Assembly: GCA_965220535.1 (NCBI GenBank)
Contig: OZ244833.1
Span: 3,472,001-3,536,000, forward strand
Length of the DNA: 64,000 bases
Direction of reading: 5' to 3'
DNA from: HK1 sp965220535
GTDB taxonomy: Bacteria > Pseudomonadota > Gammaproteobacteria > HK1
How positions within the stretch are numbered: the stretch's first letter is position 1; every line of letters starts with the position of its first letter. Shown piece by piece: positions 1 to 10,909 of this stretch. The position numbers and the translations under genes are program-made. A model generated the notes under the pieces. The model saw nothing but the letters and a program-made list of their open reading frames with translations. It was not told the origin of the DNA and ran no database searches.

Positions 1-3000
1 AACACGCTGACCTTCACGACATCGAACTGGAACGCGACCCAAGAAGTGACGGTGAGCGCGGCGGAGGACGCCGATGCCATCGCGGAGGACAGATTGACCC
101 TGACGCTGAGCGCATCGGGTGGCGGCTACGTTTCGGTCTCGAAGGGCATCGCCGTGTCGGTGACGGAGAACGACACGGTGGGATTGAGCATCGTGCCTGC
201 GACGGGTTCTCTGTCGGTGGCCGAAGGCAGCGACAACACCTTCACGGTGGCGTTGGCGACGCAGCCGAGCGCCGAGGTGAGGGTATCTCTGACGCAGCCG
301 TCGAACACGGACGTGACGGTGAGTCCGGCCACGCTGACCTTCGCCGTCTCCGGCGTCGGCGACTGGAAAACGGCTCAGACGGTGACGGTGAGCGCGGCGA
401 ATGACGCCGATGCGGCGGACGACGAAGCGACCGTTGCGCTGGCGGCTACGGGAGGCGATTACGGGAGCGTCTCCGACAGCGTAGAGGTGAAGGTGAACGA
501 CAAGGAGACGCTGGCGTTGGTGGTGTCGAAGGGCAATCAGACCATCGACAGCCTGACCGTCGCCGAGGAGAGCACGGAGACGTTCGATGTCAAGCTCAGT
601 CATGACCCGGTGTCGGATGTGACCGTTTCGCTTTCGCTGGGGAATGCGAGCACGGACATCACGCTGGACAAGCCCTCGCTGACCTTCACGACCGACAACT
701 GGAGCACGAACCAAACCGTGACCGTGAGGGGTGTCGATGACGCCGATGCGGCGGACGAGAGCGCCACCATCACTCTCAGCGCACCGGATGTCGACGCCGA
801 CAAGACGGTATCCGTGACGGTGACCGACAACGAGACGCTGGCGTTGGTGGTGACAACGCCCGCAACCGATGACGCCGACGACAGATTGACAGTCACCGAG
901 GGGAGCACGGGGACGTTCGATGTCAAGCTCAGTCATGCCCCGGGTGCGGATGTCGTCGTTTCGGTCGCGGAGGAGGAGGAGAGCGACGACATATCGTTGG
1001 ACAAGACCTCGCTGACCTTCACGACATCGAACTGGAGCACGAACCAAACCGTGACCGTGTCGGGTGTCGAGGACGTCGATGCGGGGAACGAGAGCGCCAC
1101 GATCACCATCAGTCTCGACGCGACGAAGGTCGACGACGACAAGACGATAACCGTGACCGTGACCGACGACGACCCGGCGGCATTGACGCTGTCGAAGGGC
1201 AACGATGACGCCGTGACCGAGGTGAGCGTGACGGAAGGCGGCAGCGTCGAGTTCGATGTGAAGCTGGCGACGCAGCCGAGCGCCGAGGTGAGGGTGGCTC
1301 TGACGTCGGACGACAGCGACGTGACGGTGGACAAGGCTTCGCTGACCTTCTCCACCGGGAACTGGAACACGAATCAAACGGTGAGGGTGAGCGCGGGGGA
1401 AGACGACGACACCGTGAGCGAAAGCGTGACCTTGGGATTGAGCGCCTCGGGCGGCGACTACGGCTCCGTCACCAAAGACCTCACGGTGTCGGTTTCGGAC
1501 AACGACAGTCCGGGGCTGATGTTGTCGGCGACCGAGGTGAGCGTAGACGAAGGTGGCAGCGTCAAGTTCACGGTGAAGTTGACGACGCTGCCGAGCGGGG
1601 ATGTGACAGTGAGGATCGCCCAGCCGACGAACACGGAAGTGACGGTCGATACCGATCCTGACACGGAGAACGATCAGAACACGCTGACCTTCACGACATC
1701 GAACTGGAACGCGACCCAAGAAGTGACGGTGAGCGCGGCGGAGGACGCCGATGCCATCGCGGAGGACAGATTGACCCTGACGCTGAGCGCATCGGGTGGC
1801 GGCTACGTTTCGGTCTCGAAGGGCATCGCCGTGTCGGTGACGGAGAACGACACGGTGGGATTGAGCATCGTGCCTGCGACGGGTTCTCTGTCGGTGGCCG
1901 AAGGCAGCGACAACACCTTCACGGTGGCGTTGGCGACGCAGCCGAGCGCCGAGGTGAGGGTATCTCTGACGCAGCCGTCGAACACGGACGTGACGGTGAG
2001 TCCGGCCACGCTGACCTTCGCCGTCTCCGGCGTCGGCGACTGGAAAACGGCTCAGACGGTGACGGTGAGCGCGGCGAATGACGCCGATGCGGCGGACGAC
2101 GAAGCGACCGTTGCGCTGGCGGCTACGGGAGGCGATTACGGGAGCGTCTCCGACAGCGTAGAGGTGAAGGTGAACGACAAGGAGACGCTGGCGTTGGTGG
2201 TGTCGAAGGGCAATCAGACCATCGACAGCCTGACCGTCGCCGAGGAGAGCACGGAGACGTTCGATGTCAAGCTCAGTCATGACCCGGTGTCGGATGTGAC
2301 CGTTTCGCTTTCGCTGGGGAATGCGAGCACGGACATCACGCTGGACAAGCCCTCGCTGACCTTCACGACCGACAACTGGAGCACGAACCAAACCGTGACC
2401 GTGAGGGGTGTCGATGACGCCGATGCGGCGGACGAGAGCGCCACCATCACTCTCAGCGCACCGGATGTCGACGCCGACAAGACGGTATCCGTGACGGTGA
2501 CCGACAACGAGACGCTGGCGTTGGTGGTGACAACGCCCGCAACCGATGACGCCGACGACAGATTGACAGTCACCGAGGGGAGCACGGGGACGTTCGATGT
2601 CAAGCTCAGTCATGCCCCGGGTGCGGATGTCGTCGTTTCGGTCGCGGAGGAGGAGGAGAGCGACGACATATCGTTGGACAAGACCTCGCTGACCTTCACG
2701 ACATCGAACTGGAGCACGAACCAAACCGTGACCGTGTCGGGTGTCGAGGACGTCGATGCGGGGAACGAGAGCGCCACGATCACCATCAGTCTCGACGCGA
2801 CGAAGGTCGACGACGACAAGACGATAACCGTGACCGTGACCGACGACGACCCGGCGGCATTGACGCTGTCGAAGGGCAACGATGACGCCGTGACCGAGGT
2901 GAGCGTGACGGAAGGCGGCAGCGTCGAGTTCGATGTGAAGCTGGCGACGCAGCCGAGCGCCGAGGTGAGGGTGGCTCTGACGTCGGACGACAGCGACGTG

Positions 3001-4778
3001 ACGGTGGACAAGGCTTCGCTGACCTTCTCCACCGGGAACTGGAACACGAATCAAACGGTGAGGGTGAGCGCGGGGGAAGACGACGACACCGTGAGCGAAA
3101 GCGTGACCTTGGGATTGAGCGCCTCGGGCGGCGACTACGGCTCCGTCACCAAAGACCTCACGGTGTCGGTTTCGGACAACGACAGTCCGGGGCTGATGTT
3201 GTCGGCGACCGAGGTGAGCGTAGACGAAGGTGGCAGCGTCAAGTTCACGGTGAAGTTGACGACGCTGCCGAGCGGGGATGTGACAGTGAGGATCGCCCAG
3301 CCGACGAACACGGAAGTGACGGTCGATACCGATCCTGACACGGAGAACGATCAGAACACGCTGACCTTCACGACATCGAACTGGAACGCGACCCAAGAAG
3401 TGACGGTGAGCGCGGCGGAGGACGCCGATGCCATCGCGGAGGACAGATTGACCCTGACGCTGAGCGCATCGGGTGGCGGCTACGTTTCGGTCTCGAAGGG
3501 CATCGCCGTGTCGGTGACGGAGAACGACACGGTGGGATTGAGCATCGTGCCTGCGACGGGTTCTCTGTCGGTGGCCGAAGGCAGCGACAACACCTTCACG
3601 GTGGCGTTGGCGACGCAGCCGAGCGCCGAGGTGAGGGTATCTCTGACGCAGCCGTCGAACACGGACGTGACGGTGAGTCCGGCCACGCTGACCTTCGCCG
3701 TCTCCGGCGTCGGCGACTGGAAAACGGCTCAGACGGTGACGGTGAGCGCGGCGAATGACGCCGATGCGGCGGACGACGAAGCGACCGTTGCGCTGGCGGC
3801 TACGGGAGGCGATTACGGGAGCGTCTCCGACAGCGTAGAGGTGAAGGTGAACGACAAGGAGACGCTGGCGTTGGTGGTGTCGAAGGGCAATCAGACCATC
3901 GACAGCCTGACCGTCGCCGAGGAGAGCACGGAGACGTTCGATGTCAAGCTCAGTCATGACCCGGTGTCGGATGTGACCGTTTCGCTTTCGCTGGGGAATG
4001 CGAGCACGGACATCACGCTGGACAAGCCCTCGCTGACCTTCACGACCGACAACTGGAGCACGAACCAAACCGTGACCGTGAGGGGTGTCGATGACGCCGA
4101 TGCGGCGGACGAGAGCGCCACCATCACTCTCAGCGCACCGGATGTCGACGCCGACAAGACGGTATCCGTGACGGTGACCGACAACGAGACGCTGGCGTTG
4201 GTGGTGACAACGCCCGCAACCGATGACGCCGACGACAGATTGACAGTCACCGAGGGGAGCACGGGGACGTTCGATGTCAAGCTCAGTCATGCCCCGGGTG
4301 CGGATGTCGTCGTTTCGGTCGCGGAGGAGGAGGAGAGCGACGACATATCGTTGGACAAGACCTCGCTGACCTTCACGACATCGAACTGGAGCACGAACCA
4401 AACCGTGACCGTGTCGGGTGTCGAGGACGTCGATGCGGGGAACGAGAGCGCCACGATCACCATCAGTCTCGACGCGACGAAGGTCGACGACGACAAGACG
4501 ATAACCGTGACCGTGACCGACGACGACCCGGCGGCATTGACGCTGTCGAAGGGCAACGATGACGCCGTGACCGAGGTGAGCGTGACGGAAGGCGGCAGCG
4601 TCGAGTTCGATGTGAAGCTGGCGACGCAGCCGAGCGCCGAGGTGAGGGTGGCTCTGACGTCGGACGACAGCGACGTGACGGTGGACAAGGCTTCGCTGAC
4701 CTTCTCCACCGGGAACTGGAACACGAATCAAACGGTGAGGGTGAGCGCGGGGGAAGACGACGACACCGTGAGCGAAAG
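1..4778 (+). repeat. 1,677-bp in-frame tandem repeat, 2.85 copies seen
   Basis: A 1,677-bp unit (559 codons, five domains of about 112 residues) repeats head to tail. Copies begin at or before 1, at 1678 and at 3355. The third follows the others until about 4778, where the sequence changes to unique domains. By eye I found no difference between copies, while neighbouring domains in the same gene differ widely. This implies very recent duplication or homogenisation. More copies may lie upstream of the window, and the copy number could be an assembly estimate. Confidence 0.95.
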
Positions 4779-7700
4779 GGTGACCCTGACGCTGCGCGCC
4801 TCGGGTGGCGACTACGACATCTCCAAGACCCTAGCGGTGGCGGTGTCGGACAACGACACGCCGGGGCTGATGTTCTCGGTGCCCAGCGTGAGCGTAGCCG
4901 AAGGGGGCGACGCCACCTTCACGGTGAAGTTGACGACGCAGCCGAGCGGGCCGGTGACGGTGGGGATAGAGAAAACCACCCAGAGCAGCGGCGATGTGAC
5001 GGTGAGTCCGGCCACGCTGACCTTCAATGTCTCCGGCACCGGCATGTGGAACCAAGAGCAGACGGTGACGGTGAGCGCGGCGGAGGACGAGGATGCCATT
5101 ACGGACACCGCGACCTTGCGGTTGAGCGCATCGAACGGCGGCTACGACGACGTCAGCAAGGATCTCGCGGTGAGGGTGGCGGAGAACGACACGGTGGGAT
5201 TGACGCTCTCTTCGAAGACCTTGAGTATCACCGAGGGCGGGAGCGACGATGACGATACCTTGACGGTGGCGTTGGCGACGAAGCCGAGCGCGAGCGTGAG
5301 GGTAACTCTGACGTCAAGCGATAGCGCCGTGACGCTGGACAAGGCCCGGTTGACCTTCACCACCGACAACTGGGAACAGACCCAAACGGTGAAGGTCAGC
5401 GCCGCCGAGGACAACGATATCGCGAACGAAAGCGCGACCATTGAGCTGACGGCTTCCGGAGGCGATTACGGCAACGTCTCCGACAGCGTAGCGGTGACGG
5501 TGAACGACGACGACACGGTGGGTCTGACGCTCTCCGACTCCGAGATGAGCGTGACCGAAGGCGCAAGCGATACCTTCACGGTGAGATTGGCCACCATCCC
5601 GAGCGGGGACGTGACGGTGAGTTTGAGCGGCACGTCCGGCACCGACCTGACGCTGGACAAGACCCGGTTGACCTTCACGCGGGATAACTGGGACGAAGTG
5701 CAGACGATTCGGGTCAGCGCCGCCGAGGACGACGATGGCGCGAACGACAGCGCGACCATCGCTCTGAGCGCCTCGGGTGGCGGCTACGACGACGTCAGCA
5801 AGGACATCGAAGTGACGGTGATGGATAACGATACGCGGGCTCTGGTGCTCGATCCGGAAACTCTGAGGATCGACGAAGGGGCAAGCGGCAACTTCACCGT
5901 GAAGTTGATGACCCGGCCGAGCGCGGATGTGAGCGTGAGTTTGACGCCGAGCGCTTCGCTCACGCTGGACAAGACCTTGCTGACCTTCACCACCGGCAAC
6001 TGGGAAGACCCGCAAACGGTGACGGTGAGCGCGAGTCATGATAACGATATCGCGAATGACGATGCGAGCGTTTCCCTCGCGGCCTCGGGGGGTGGTTACC
6101 AAGACGTGAGCGACAGCGTGGATGTCGTTGTGATCGACGACGATGCTTTGGGGCTGCGCATTTCGTCGCTTGCTTTGACGATTGCCGAGGGTGAAAGCGG
6201 CACCTTCACGGTGAGACTGACGAGGCAACCGACCTCGGCGGTGCAGGTGAGTTTGACGCCGCCGAGCAATCTCGACGTGACGGTGGATAAGACCTCGCTG
6301 AACTTCACGGCCGATAATTGGAATGCCCCGCAGACGATTCGGGTCAGCACGGCCCACGACAGCGATGACTTGGACGAGAGCGAGACCATCGAACTGTCGG
6401 CTTCGGGGGACGACCTCCAAGTCGCCGTTTCCGAAAGCGTATCGGTGAGCGTGAAGGATGACGATACGGCGGGCTTGGTGCTAAGACCCACCGCCTTGGA
6501 TATCACCGAAGGCGACAGCGCCACCTTCGTCGTTCGGTTGGCGACGCTCCCGACCGGGGATGTGCGGATGACGCTGACGTCGAACAACCCCGACGTGAGT
6601 CTGGACGAGACCTTGCTGACCTTCACCACCCGCAACTGGAGTGCATTTCGAGGGGTGACGGTGAGAGCGGCGGAGGACGACGATACCGTGGACGACAGCG
6701 CGAGCGTGGCCTTGACGCTTTCGGGGGGCGGCTATGACGATGTCGCCCAAACCGTATCGGTCTCGATAACCGATAACAAACGCACCCAGCCCGGAGGGTT
6801 GGAATCCCCGAGGCTCGTGTTCTCGGCGGACGAGGTGGTCGTCGCCGAAGGCGCATCGAGCACCTTCACGGTGAAATTGGGAACCCAGCCGAGCGAGAAC
6901 GTGAGGGTGAGCCTGGCGCAGCCGTCGAATGCCGACGTGAGGGTGAATAAGACCTCGCTGACCTTCACGGCCGACAACTGGGATAGGGCGCAGACGGTTC
7001 AGGTGAGCGCGGTCGAAGACGACGACGCGACCGCGGATACGGCGACGATCTCGTTGACGGCTGCGAGTGCGGGCAGCGAAGAAGGTGATTACGACGGCAT
7101 CACCGGCAACGTGCAGGTGAGCGTGACCGACAACGACACCCCGGCGTTGGTGCTTTCCGAATCGCTTTTGAATATGAACGAGGATTCCAGCGATATCTTC
7201 ACTGTTCGGCTGGCGACCCGGCCTGCGGGCGAGGTGAGGGTGGTGCTCGAGCAGCCGAGCAATGTCGATGTGCTCATCGATCGGTATATCTTGATCTTCA
7301 CGGCTTCGAACTGGGATAAGGAGCAGGCGATCGCGGTGATCGCATCCCATGACGAGGATACCGTCGACGATCGCGCGGAGATCCCCATCATCGCCACCGG
7401 AGGCGGCTACGCCAATGTCAGCGAACGCATGGTGGTCACGGTGGAGGACGACGATAGCGATCCGGTTTCGCCGCCGCCCCCTCAAGGATCCCTGTTCATC
7501 TCGGGTAGCCCGCTAGTCGTGAACGAGGGGGCGTCCGAGACCTTTATGGTGAGGTTGACGACATCGCCGACCGCGGACGTGACCGTCGTCGTGGAGCGGC
7601 CGTCCAATGCCTACCTGACGGCTTCTCCGAGCCGATTGACCTTCACCGCCGATGATTGGAGCACCCCCCGAAGGGTGACCGTCGCCGCCGCCGAGGACGG

Positions 7701-9237
7701 TGGGGATACGAACGAAGAAACGAGTATTTACCTGAGCGCTTCGGGCGGGGATTATTACGGACTTACCGGCAAGGTGGCGGTATCGGTGCTCGATAACGAC
7801 TCCTTTGCCGGTGGCTTGGTGCTGTCTGCGGAAAGTCTGACCCTGGACGAGGGTGGCAGTGGTGCCTTCACGGTGAAACTGGCGACCCGTCCGACACAGA
7901 ACGTGAAGGTGATCTTGTCGCAACCGGCAAACCCCGACGTGAAGGTCGATACCGACGGCCGGGTCGACGGCATGCAAAATGCGCTGATCTTCATGCCCTC
8001 GGATTGGGAAGAGGCGCAAAGCGTCACCGTCTACGCCGCCGAAGACGAAGACGCCGAGGATGATCGGGCGAGAGTCTCGCTTCGGGCTTCGGGCGGCAAC
8101 TATACCGGCTTCACCGGCGAGATAGCGGTGGCGGTGATGGATGACGAAGAATCCCCCGCTTTGGTCTTGTCCCCCCCGACGAGCGTCAGCGTGACCGAGG
8201 GCGATAGCGGTACCTTCACCGTGAGGTTGGCGACCCGACCGAGCGCCGGAGTGATGTTGACGTTGACGCAGCCTGCGAATGCCGGGGTGAAGATCGACAC
8301 CGACCCCGACATGACCGGCTACCAAAACCAACTCGTCTTCACCTCTTCGAACTGGAACAAAGTGCAGGCGGTGATCGTGAGCGCCGACAACGACGCCGAC
8401 GATGTCGGCAACGCCACGAGCGTTTCGATTTACGCCGCGGGAGCGAGAGAGTATTCGAATGTGGTGGTGCAGGTCGCCATCGTCACCATCGAACCCGATC
8501 CCTCGTTGTCGTGGGAAGCCAAAAGCGTGATTCCCGCGATTCCTCCTCCGGTTTCCGGCGACTTGGCATCCTTGCGCATCCACTGCAAGGAGCAAAGCGG
8601 GGGGTGCTATGTTTACCTTGATTGCACCGCCCAAGACGGCACGATCTATCGAGGCCATTTGCATACCCCGATCCAGGCGATGGGCGCAAGAACCGTGAGC
8701 ACGGCGGATATCGTCGATATCGTCGGAGGCGATTGGAGCGGCGAGGGTCGCCTCCTGTGCAATGCGAGATCCCAAGAGGCCATCAGCACCCAGATATTCA
8801 CGCGCTCCGGCGACGGGGTATTGGTCAACAACAGCCAAGCGCTCAGGAGCGTCGAGGAAGAGGATGCGATGGGCAAAACCTACTACCAAGTGGATATCGA
8901 ATCGATACCCTCGCCCGGGGATTTGAATTTGAGCAATATCCGTATCCACTGCGAAAGCAAGAGAGACTGCACCGAAGTGATATTCGAGTGCTATGAGGAT
9001 GACGGGACTTTATATAGCGGCTCGCTGGGATTCATCGGACGGATGCATACCAGGCATTTGCAAACGGATGAGCTGGCTTCGATGATCGGGCATCGCTGGT
9101 CGGGGATGGGGCTCTCCTGCGAGGTGAAATCCGATGCTCCCCTCAGCGTGCAGGTCCTGACTCGAACCGGCGGTGGCCGGGCCTTGGTCAACAACAGTGC
9201 GAGCGGTGTCTACCGAGAGCCTGCGAATACCGAGTGA
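1..9237 (+). CDS. Giant Calx-beta-like repeat protein, 5' end outside window
   Basis: The frame is open from base 1 to the TGA at 9235-9237, about 3,078 residues, and the true start lies upstream. It is built from roughly 25 beta-sandwich-like units of about 112 residues. Each has the pattern V-x-EG-x-S-x-x-FTVKL, then LTFT-x-x-NW, QTVTVSA, a D/N-rich turn, LSASGG-x-Y and a closing VTDND. The EG and DND positions resemble Calx-beta calcium-binding domains, and the protein is very acidic. These features suggest a secreted, calcium-stabilised surface or adhesion protein. The last 230 residues differ: two copies of a roughly 110-residue Cys-containing module (IRIHC, WSGxG, TRxGxG, LVNNS). No membrane anchor or sorting signal is visible at the C-terminus. 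The signal peptide would be upstream. The surface role is inferred from family behaviour. Confidence 0.85.
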   Translation, partial: NTLTFTTSNWNATQEVTVSAAEDADAIAEDRLTLTLSASGGGYVSVSKGIAVSVTENDTVGLSIVPATGSLSVAEGSDNTFTVALATQPSAEVRVSLTQPSNTDVTVSPATLTFAVSGVGDWKTAQTVTVSAANDADAADDEATVALAATGGDYGSVSDSVEVKVNDKETLALVVSKGNQTIDSLTVAEESTETFDVKLSHDPVSDVTVSLSLGNASTDITLDKPSLTFTTDNWSTNQTVTVRGVDDADAADESATITLSAPDVDADKTVSVTVTDNETLALVVTTPATDDADDRLTVTEGSTGTFDVKLSHAPGADVVVSVAEEEESDDISLDKTSLTFTTSNWSTNQTVTVSGVEDVDAGNESATITISLDATKVDDDKTITVTVTDDDPAALTLSKGNDDAVTEVSVTEGGSVEFDVKLATQPSAEVRVALTSDDSDVTVDKASLTFSTGNWNTNQTVRVSAGEDDDTVSESVTLGLSASGGDYGSVTKDLTVSVSDNDSPGLMLSATEVSVDEGGSVKFTVKLTTLPSGDVTVRIAQPTNTEVTVDTDPDTENDQNTLTFTTSNWNATQEVTVSAAEDADAIAEDRLTLTLSASGGGYVSVSKGIAVSVTENDTVGLSIVPATGSLSVAEGSDNTFTVALATQPSAEVRVSLTQPSNTDVTVSPATLTFAVSGVGDWKTAQTVTVSAANDADAADDEATVALAATGGDYGSVSDSVEVKVNDKETLALVVSKGNQTIDSLTVAEESTETFDVKLSHDPVSDVTVSLSLGNASTDITLDKPSLTFTTDNWSTNQTVTVRGVDDADAADESATITLSAPDVDADKTVSVTVTDNETLALVVTTPATDDADDRLTVTEGSTGTFDVKLSHAPGADVVVSVAEEEESDDISLDKTSLTFTTSNWSTNQTVTVSGVEDVDAGNESATITISLDATKVDDDKTITVTVTDDDPAALTLSKGNDDAVTEVSVTEGGSVEFDVKLATQPSAEVRVALTSDDSDVTVDKASLTFSTGNWNTNQTVRVSAGEDDDTVSESVTLGLSASGGDYGSVTKDLTVSVSDNDSPGLMLSATEVSVDEGGSVKFTVKLTTLPSGDVTVRIAQPTNTEVTVDTDPDTENDQNTLTFTTSNWNATQEVTVSAAEDADAIAEDRLTLTLSASGGGYVSVSKGIAVSVTENDTVGLSIVPATGSLSVAEGSDNTFTVALATQPSAEVRVSLTQPSNTDVTVSPATLTFAVSGVGDWKTAQTVTVSAANDADAADDEATVALAATGGDYGSVSDSVEVKVNDKETLALVVSKGNQTIDSLTVAEESTETFDVKLSHDPVSDVTVSLSLGNASTDITLDKPSLTFTTDNWSTNQTVTVRGVDDADAADESATITLSAPDVDADKTVSVTVTDNETLALVVTTPATDDADDRLTVTEGSTGTFDVKLSHAPGADVVVSVAEEEESDDISLDKTSLTFTTSNWSTNQTVTVSGVEDVDAGNESATITISLDATKVDDDKTITVTVTDDDPAALTLSKGNDDAVTEVSVTEGGSVEFDVKLATQPSAEVRVALTSDDSDVTVDKASLTFSTGNWNTNQTVRVSAGEDDDTVSERVTLTLRASGGDYDISKTLAVAVSDNDTPGLMFSVPSVSVAEGGDATFTVKLTTQPSGPVTVGIEKTTQSSGDVTVSPATLTFNVSGTGMWNQEQTVTVSAAEDEDAITDTATLRLSASNGGYDDVSKDLAVRVAENDTVGLTLSSKTLSITEGGSDDDDTLTVALATKPSASVRVTLTSSDSAVTLDKARLTFTTDNWEQTQTVKVSAAEDNDIANESATIELTASGGDYGNVSDSVAVTVNDDDTVGLTLSDSEMSVTEGASDTFTVRLATIPSGDVTVSLSGTSGTDLTLDKTRLTFTRDNWDEVQTIRVSAAEDDDGANDSATIALSASGGGYDDVSKDIEVTVMDNDTRALVLDPETLRIDEGASGNFTVKLMTRPSADVSVSLTPSASLTLDKTLLTFTTGNWEDPQTVTVSASHDNDIANDDASVSLAASGGGYQDVSDSVDVVVIDDDALGLRISSLALTIAEGESGTFTVRLTRQPTSAVQVSLTPPSNLDVTVDKTSLNFTADNWNAPQTIRVSTAHDSDDLDESETIELSASGDDLQVAVSESVSVSVKDDDTAGLVLRPTALDITEGDSATFVVRLATLPTGDVRMTLTSNNPDVSLDETLLTFTTRNWSAFRGVTVRAAEDDDTVDDSASVALTLSGGGYDDVAQTVSVSITDNKRTQPGGLESPRLVFSADEVVVAEGASSTFTVKLGTQPSENVRVSLAQPSNADVRVNKTSLTFTADNWDRAQTVQVSAVEDDDATADTATISLTAASAGSEEGDYDGITGNVQVSVTDNDTPALVLSESLLNMNEDSSDIFTVRLATRPAGEVRVVLEQPSNVDVLIDRYILIFTASNWDKEQAIAVIASHDEDTVDDRAEIPIIATGGGYANVSERMVVTVEDDDSDPVSPPPPQGSLFISGSPLVVNEGASETFMVRLTTSPTADVTVVVERPSNAYLTASPSRLTFTADDWSTPRRVTVAAAEDGGDTNEETSIYLSASGGDYYGLTGKVAVSVLDNDSFAGGLVLSAESLTLDEGGSGAFTVKLATRPTQNVKVILSQPANPDVKVDTDGRVDGMQNALIFMPSDWEEAQSVTVYAAEDEDAEDDRARVSLRASGGNYTGFTGEIAVAVMDDEESPALVLSPPTSVSVTEGDSGTFTVRLATRPSAGVMLTLTQPANAGVKIDTDPDMTGYQNQLVFTSSNWNKVQAVIVSADNDADDVGNATSVSIYAAGAREYSNVVVQVAIVTIEPDPSLSWEAKSVIPAIPPPVSGDLASLRIHCKEQSGGCYVYLDCTAQDGTIYRGHLHTPIQAMGARTVSTADIVDIVGGDWSGEGRLLCNARSQEAISTQIFTRSGDGVLVNNSQALRSVEEEDAMGKTYYQVDIESIPSPGDLNLSNIRIHCESKRDCTEVIFECYEDDGTLYSGSLGFIGRMHTRHLQTDELASMIGHRWSGMGLSCEVKSDAPLSVQVLTRTGGGRALVNNSASGVYREPANTE

Positions 9238-10348
9238 AGAGTCGATTCCAAGAGTCGATTCCGGGAGTCGAATGAGGAGTCGAACGAGGAGTCGATTCGA
9301 GGGGATCCTCCTTCGGCATATCGCCCTCTTGCCCTCGGCTCCCGAGAAAAGGCGCTCGATCCCTCGATCACGGCAATGGCCGACGACCTTCCGCACCTCG
9401 GAGGGAGACTAAGGGGGGAACTCGTCTCTATTAGCCGTCGGATACCGACGAAGCAAGCGAAAAAGAGGCGAGGGATAATCGCCGAACCTGCGTTTTCGCT
9501 CTTGGATGACGGGCTTGGATAACGGGGGATATGCGAGGTGATCCGCCAAGTCTCTTTGGCGGCGATCTTCCGTCGGGCCCGGCGACCGCTTCGATCGACG
9601 ATCCGACTGATATGCATCGATGCTCTTGGCCGGGCGAGACGCCTTCTTCGTCCTTTCGAAGATCGAAGAGATCGTCGGCGTTCTCCTTGCCATGGAACCG
9701 GTGCCATGGATCCGGCGCCGATGCCACATCCATCTCGGTGTTTTGCCCCGGCGACGAGGGTTTCGGGAGGGCTTCGCGTCTTTTGGACCCGATGGCAATA
9801 GGTCGAGTCGGGCGCTAGTAGGGCGCCGAGTGGATGGTGATATCCAAGGGCGAAAACGCGCGTAAAGGCGGAGACGGCGAGCGGGGCAGGTAAGCACGGC
9901 TATACGAATCTATAGGTCGGCTACGCTAACAGGGATAGGCACCCGAATCCGACCATCGAAGATGCAAGCGGATATCCTTCCACGCATCCGATCGGCCAAG
10001 CTCGTGATAAACGATTCCAGGCACGCATCTTCCGGCTCGAAAAGTCGGGGTCTTTGACTCGACTCGCCGTTCGGACTCGACTCGTCGTTCTAACTTCTTC
10101 GACGCAGCGCCCCGTGTATGCGCTGACCGCTTCGGAAAACAAGCGGACGGTGATCAACACGCATCGATCAAGGTCGAAGCGCCGGTGCGTCTTGGTGTTG
10201 GCTTCGTCCGTGTAAACCCGAACCGACCGTGAATCCCGGAAGAACGGATAACAGACCCTTTCACCGGCCGTCATGCGCTCATTGACCGCACCCCGATCGA
10301 ACTTCAGATATTTCCGATATGTCGAGGGCTTGCCCGATTCGCGAACGA
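9238..10348. other. Gene-poor decayed stretch with short GAGTCGA repeats
   Basis: No convincing gene is seen. Just after the giant gene (9240-9300) the word GAGTCGA recurs five times at 12-15 bp spacing. A 143-codon open frame on the minus strand (10352-9921) begins with an ATGA overlap on the ankyrin relic. It has no recognisable motif, and its Arg/Ser-rich composition looks like relic DNA. Confidence 0.4.
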
Positions 10349-10778
10349 TCATGCCCCGAGCGCCTTCGATGCTTCGTCGGCGGCCCTTTGCCCGGCTTCG
10401 GTCGCCATCGTCATCGGCGTCCTTCCGGCAAGATCGGCTTTGTCGATATCGGCGCCGGCCGACACCGATGCCTTGATGACATCGACGGACCCGTCGGCGG
10501 CCGCGACCGTCAGCGGCGCCATCCTTTCAGGCCCGACGGGCTCATCGACCGACGCCCCGAGCGACGACAACGCATCGATGACGGATGCGTGTCCGTGGTA
10601 AACAGCAAAAGCCATCGGTGTCCCGCCTTTGGTGGCCGTCGTCATTCGTCGTTCTCGGAGTGTCTTTTTGTTCCCCGCCGAATGAACGACAGACCCCGAC
10701 TCGGACAGACACTTTGCCCAAGCGCAACGGGCCGAAGATATCTTCGAGCGAGGGGAGATCGCGCTCGCTTTCTCCCAT
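10349..10778 (-). pseudogene. Ankyrin-repeat protein relic, probably frameshifted
   Basis: The minus-strand frame from 10645 to 10349 encodes about two and a half ankyrin-like units: a GGTPMAFAVYHGH stretch, then PLTVAAADGSVDVIKASVSAG, then AGRTPMTMATEAG. The next frame upstream begins at ATG 10778 with a protein-like start (MGESERDLPSLEDIFGPLRLG) and runs into the ankyrin stretch if one frameshift near 10645 is allowed. The insertion sequence begins about 100 bp upstream. I read it as a decayed ankyrin gene. A short intact 98-residue ankyrin protein is the alternative. Confidence 0.5.
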
Positions 10779-10909
10779 CGAAAACTCTTGCAAGTCTTGA
10801 AAGGGTGACTCCCTTTTCGGGGCTGAAAGTTCTCTTTCGTGGCGCATCCTTCACCGGCCCTCGACGAAGGGGCTGTAGCGCCCTAGGGTGATCGAGACAT
10901 TTTTGGGTC

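Noticed and set aside
126..4724. Repeated antisense open frames of 68-145 codons in the giant gene
   Set aside because: They recur with the 1,677-bp repeat and are the mirror image of the Thr/Val/Ser-rich coding strand.
9921..10352. 143-codon frame overlapping the ankyrin relic by ATGA
   Set aside because: Composition and lack of motifs suggest relic DNA; the overlap alone is not enough.
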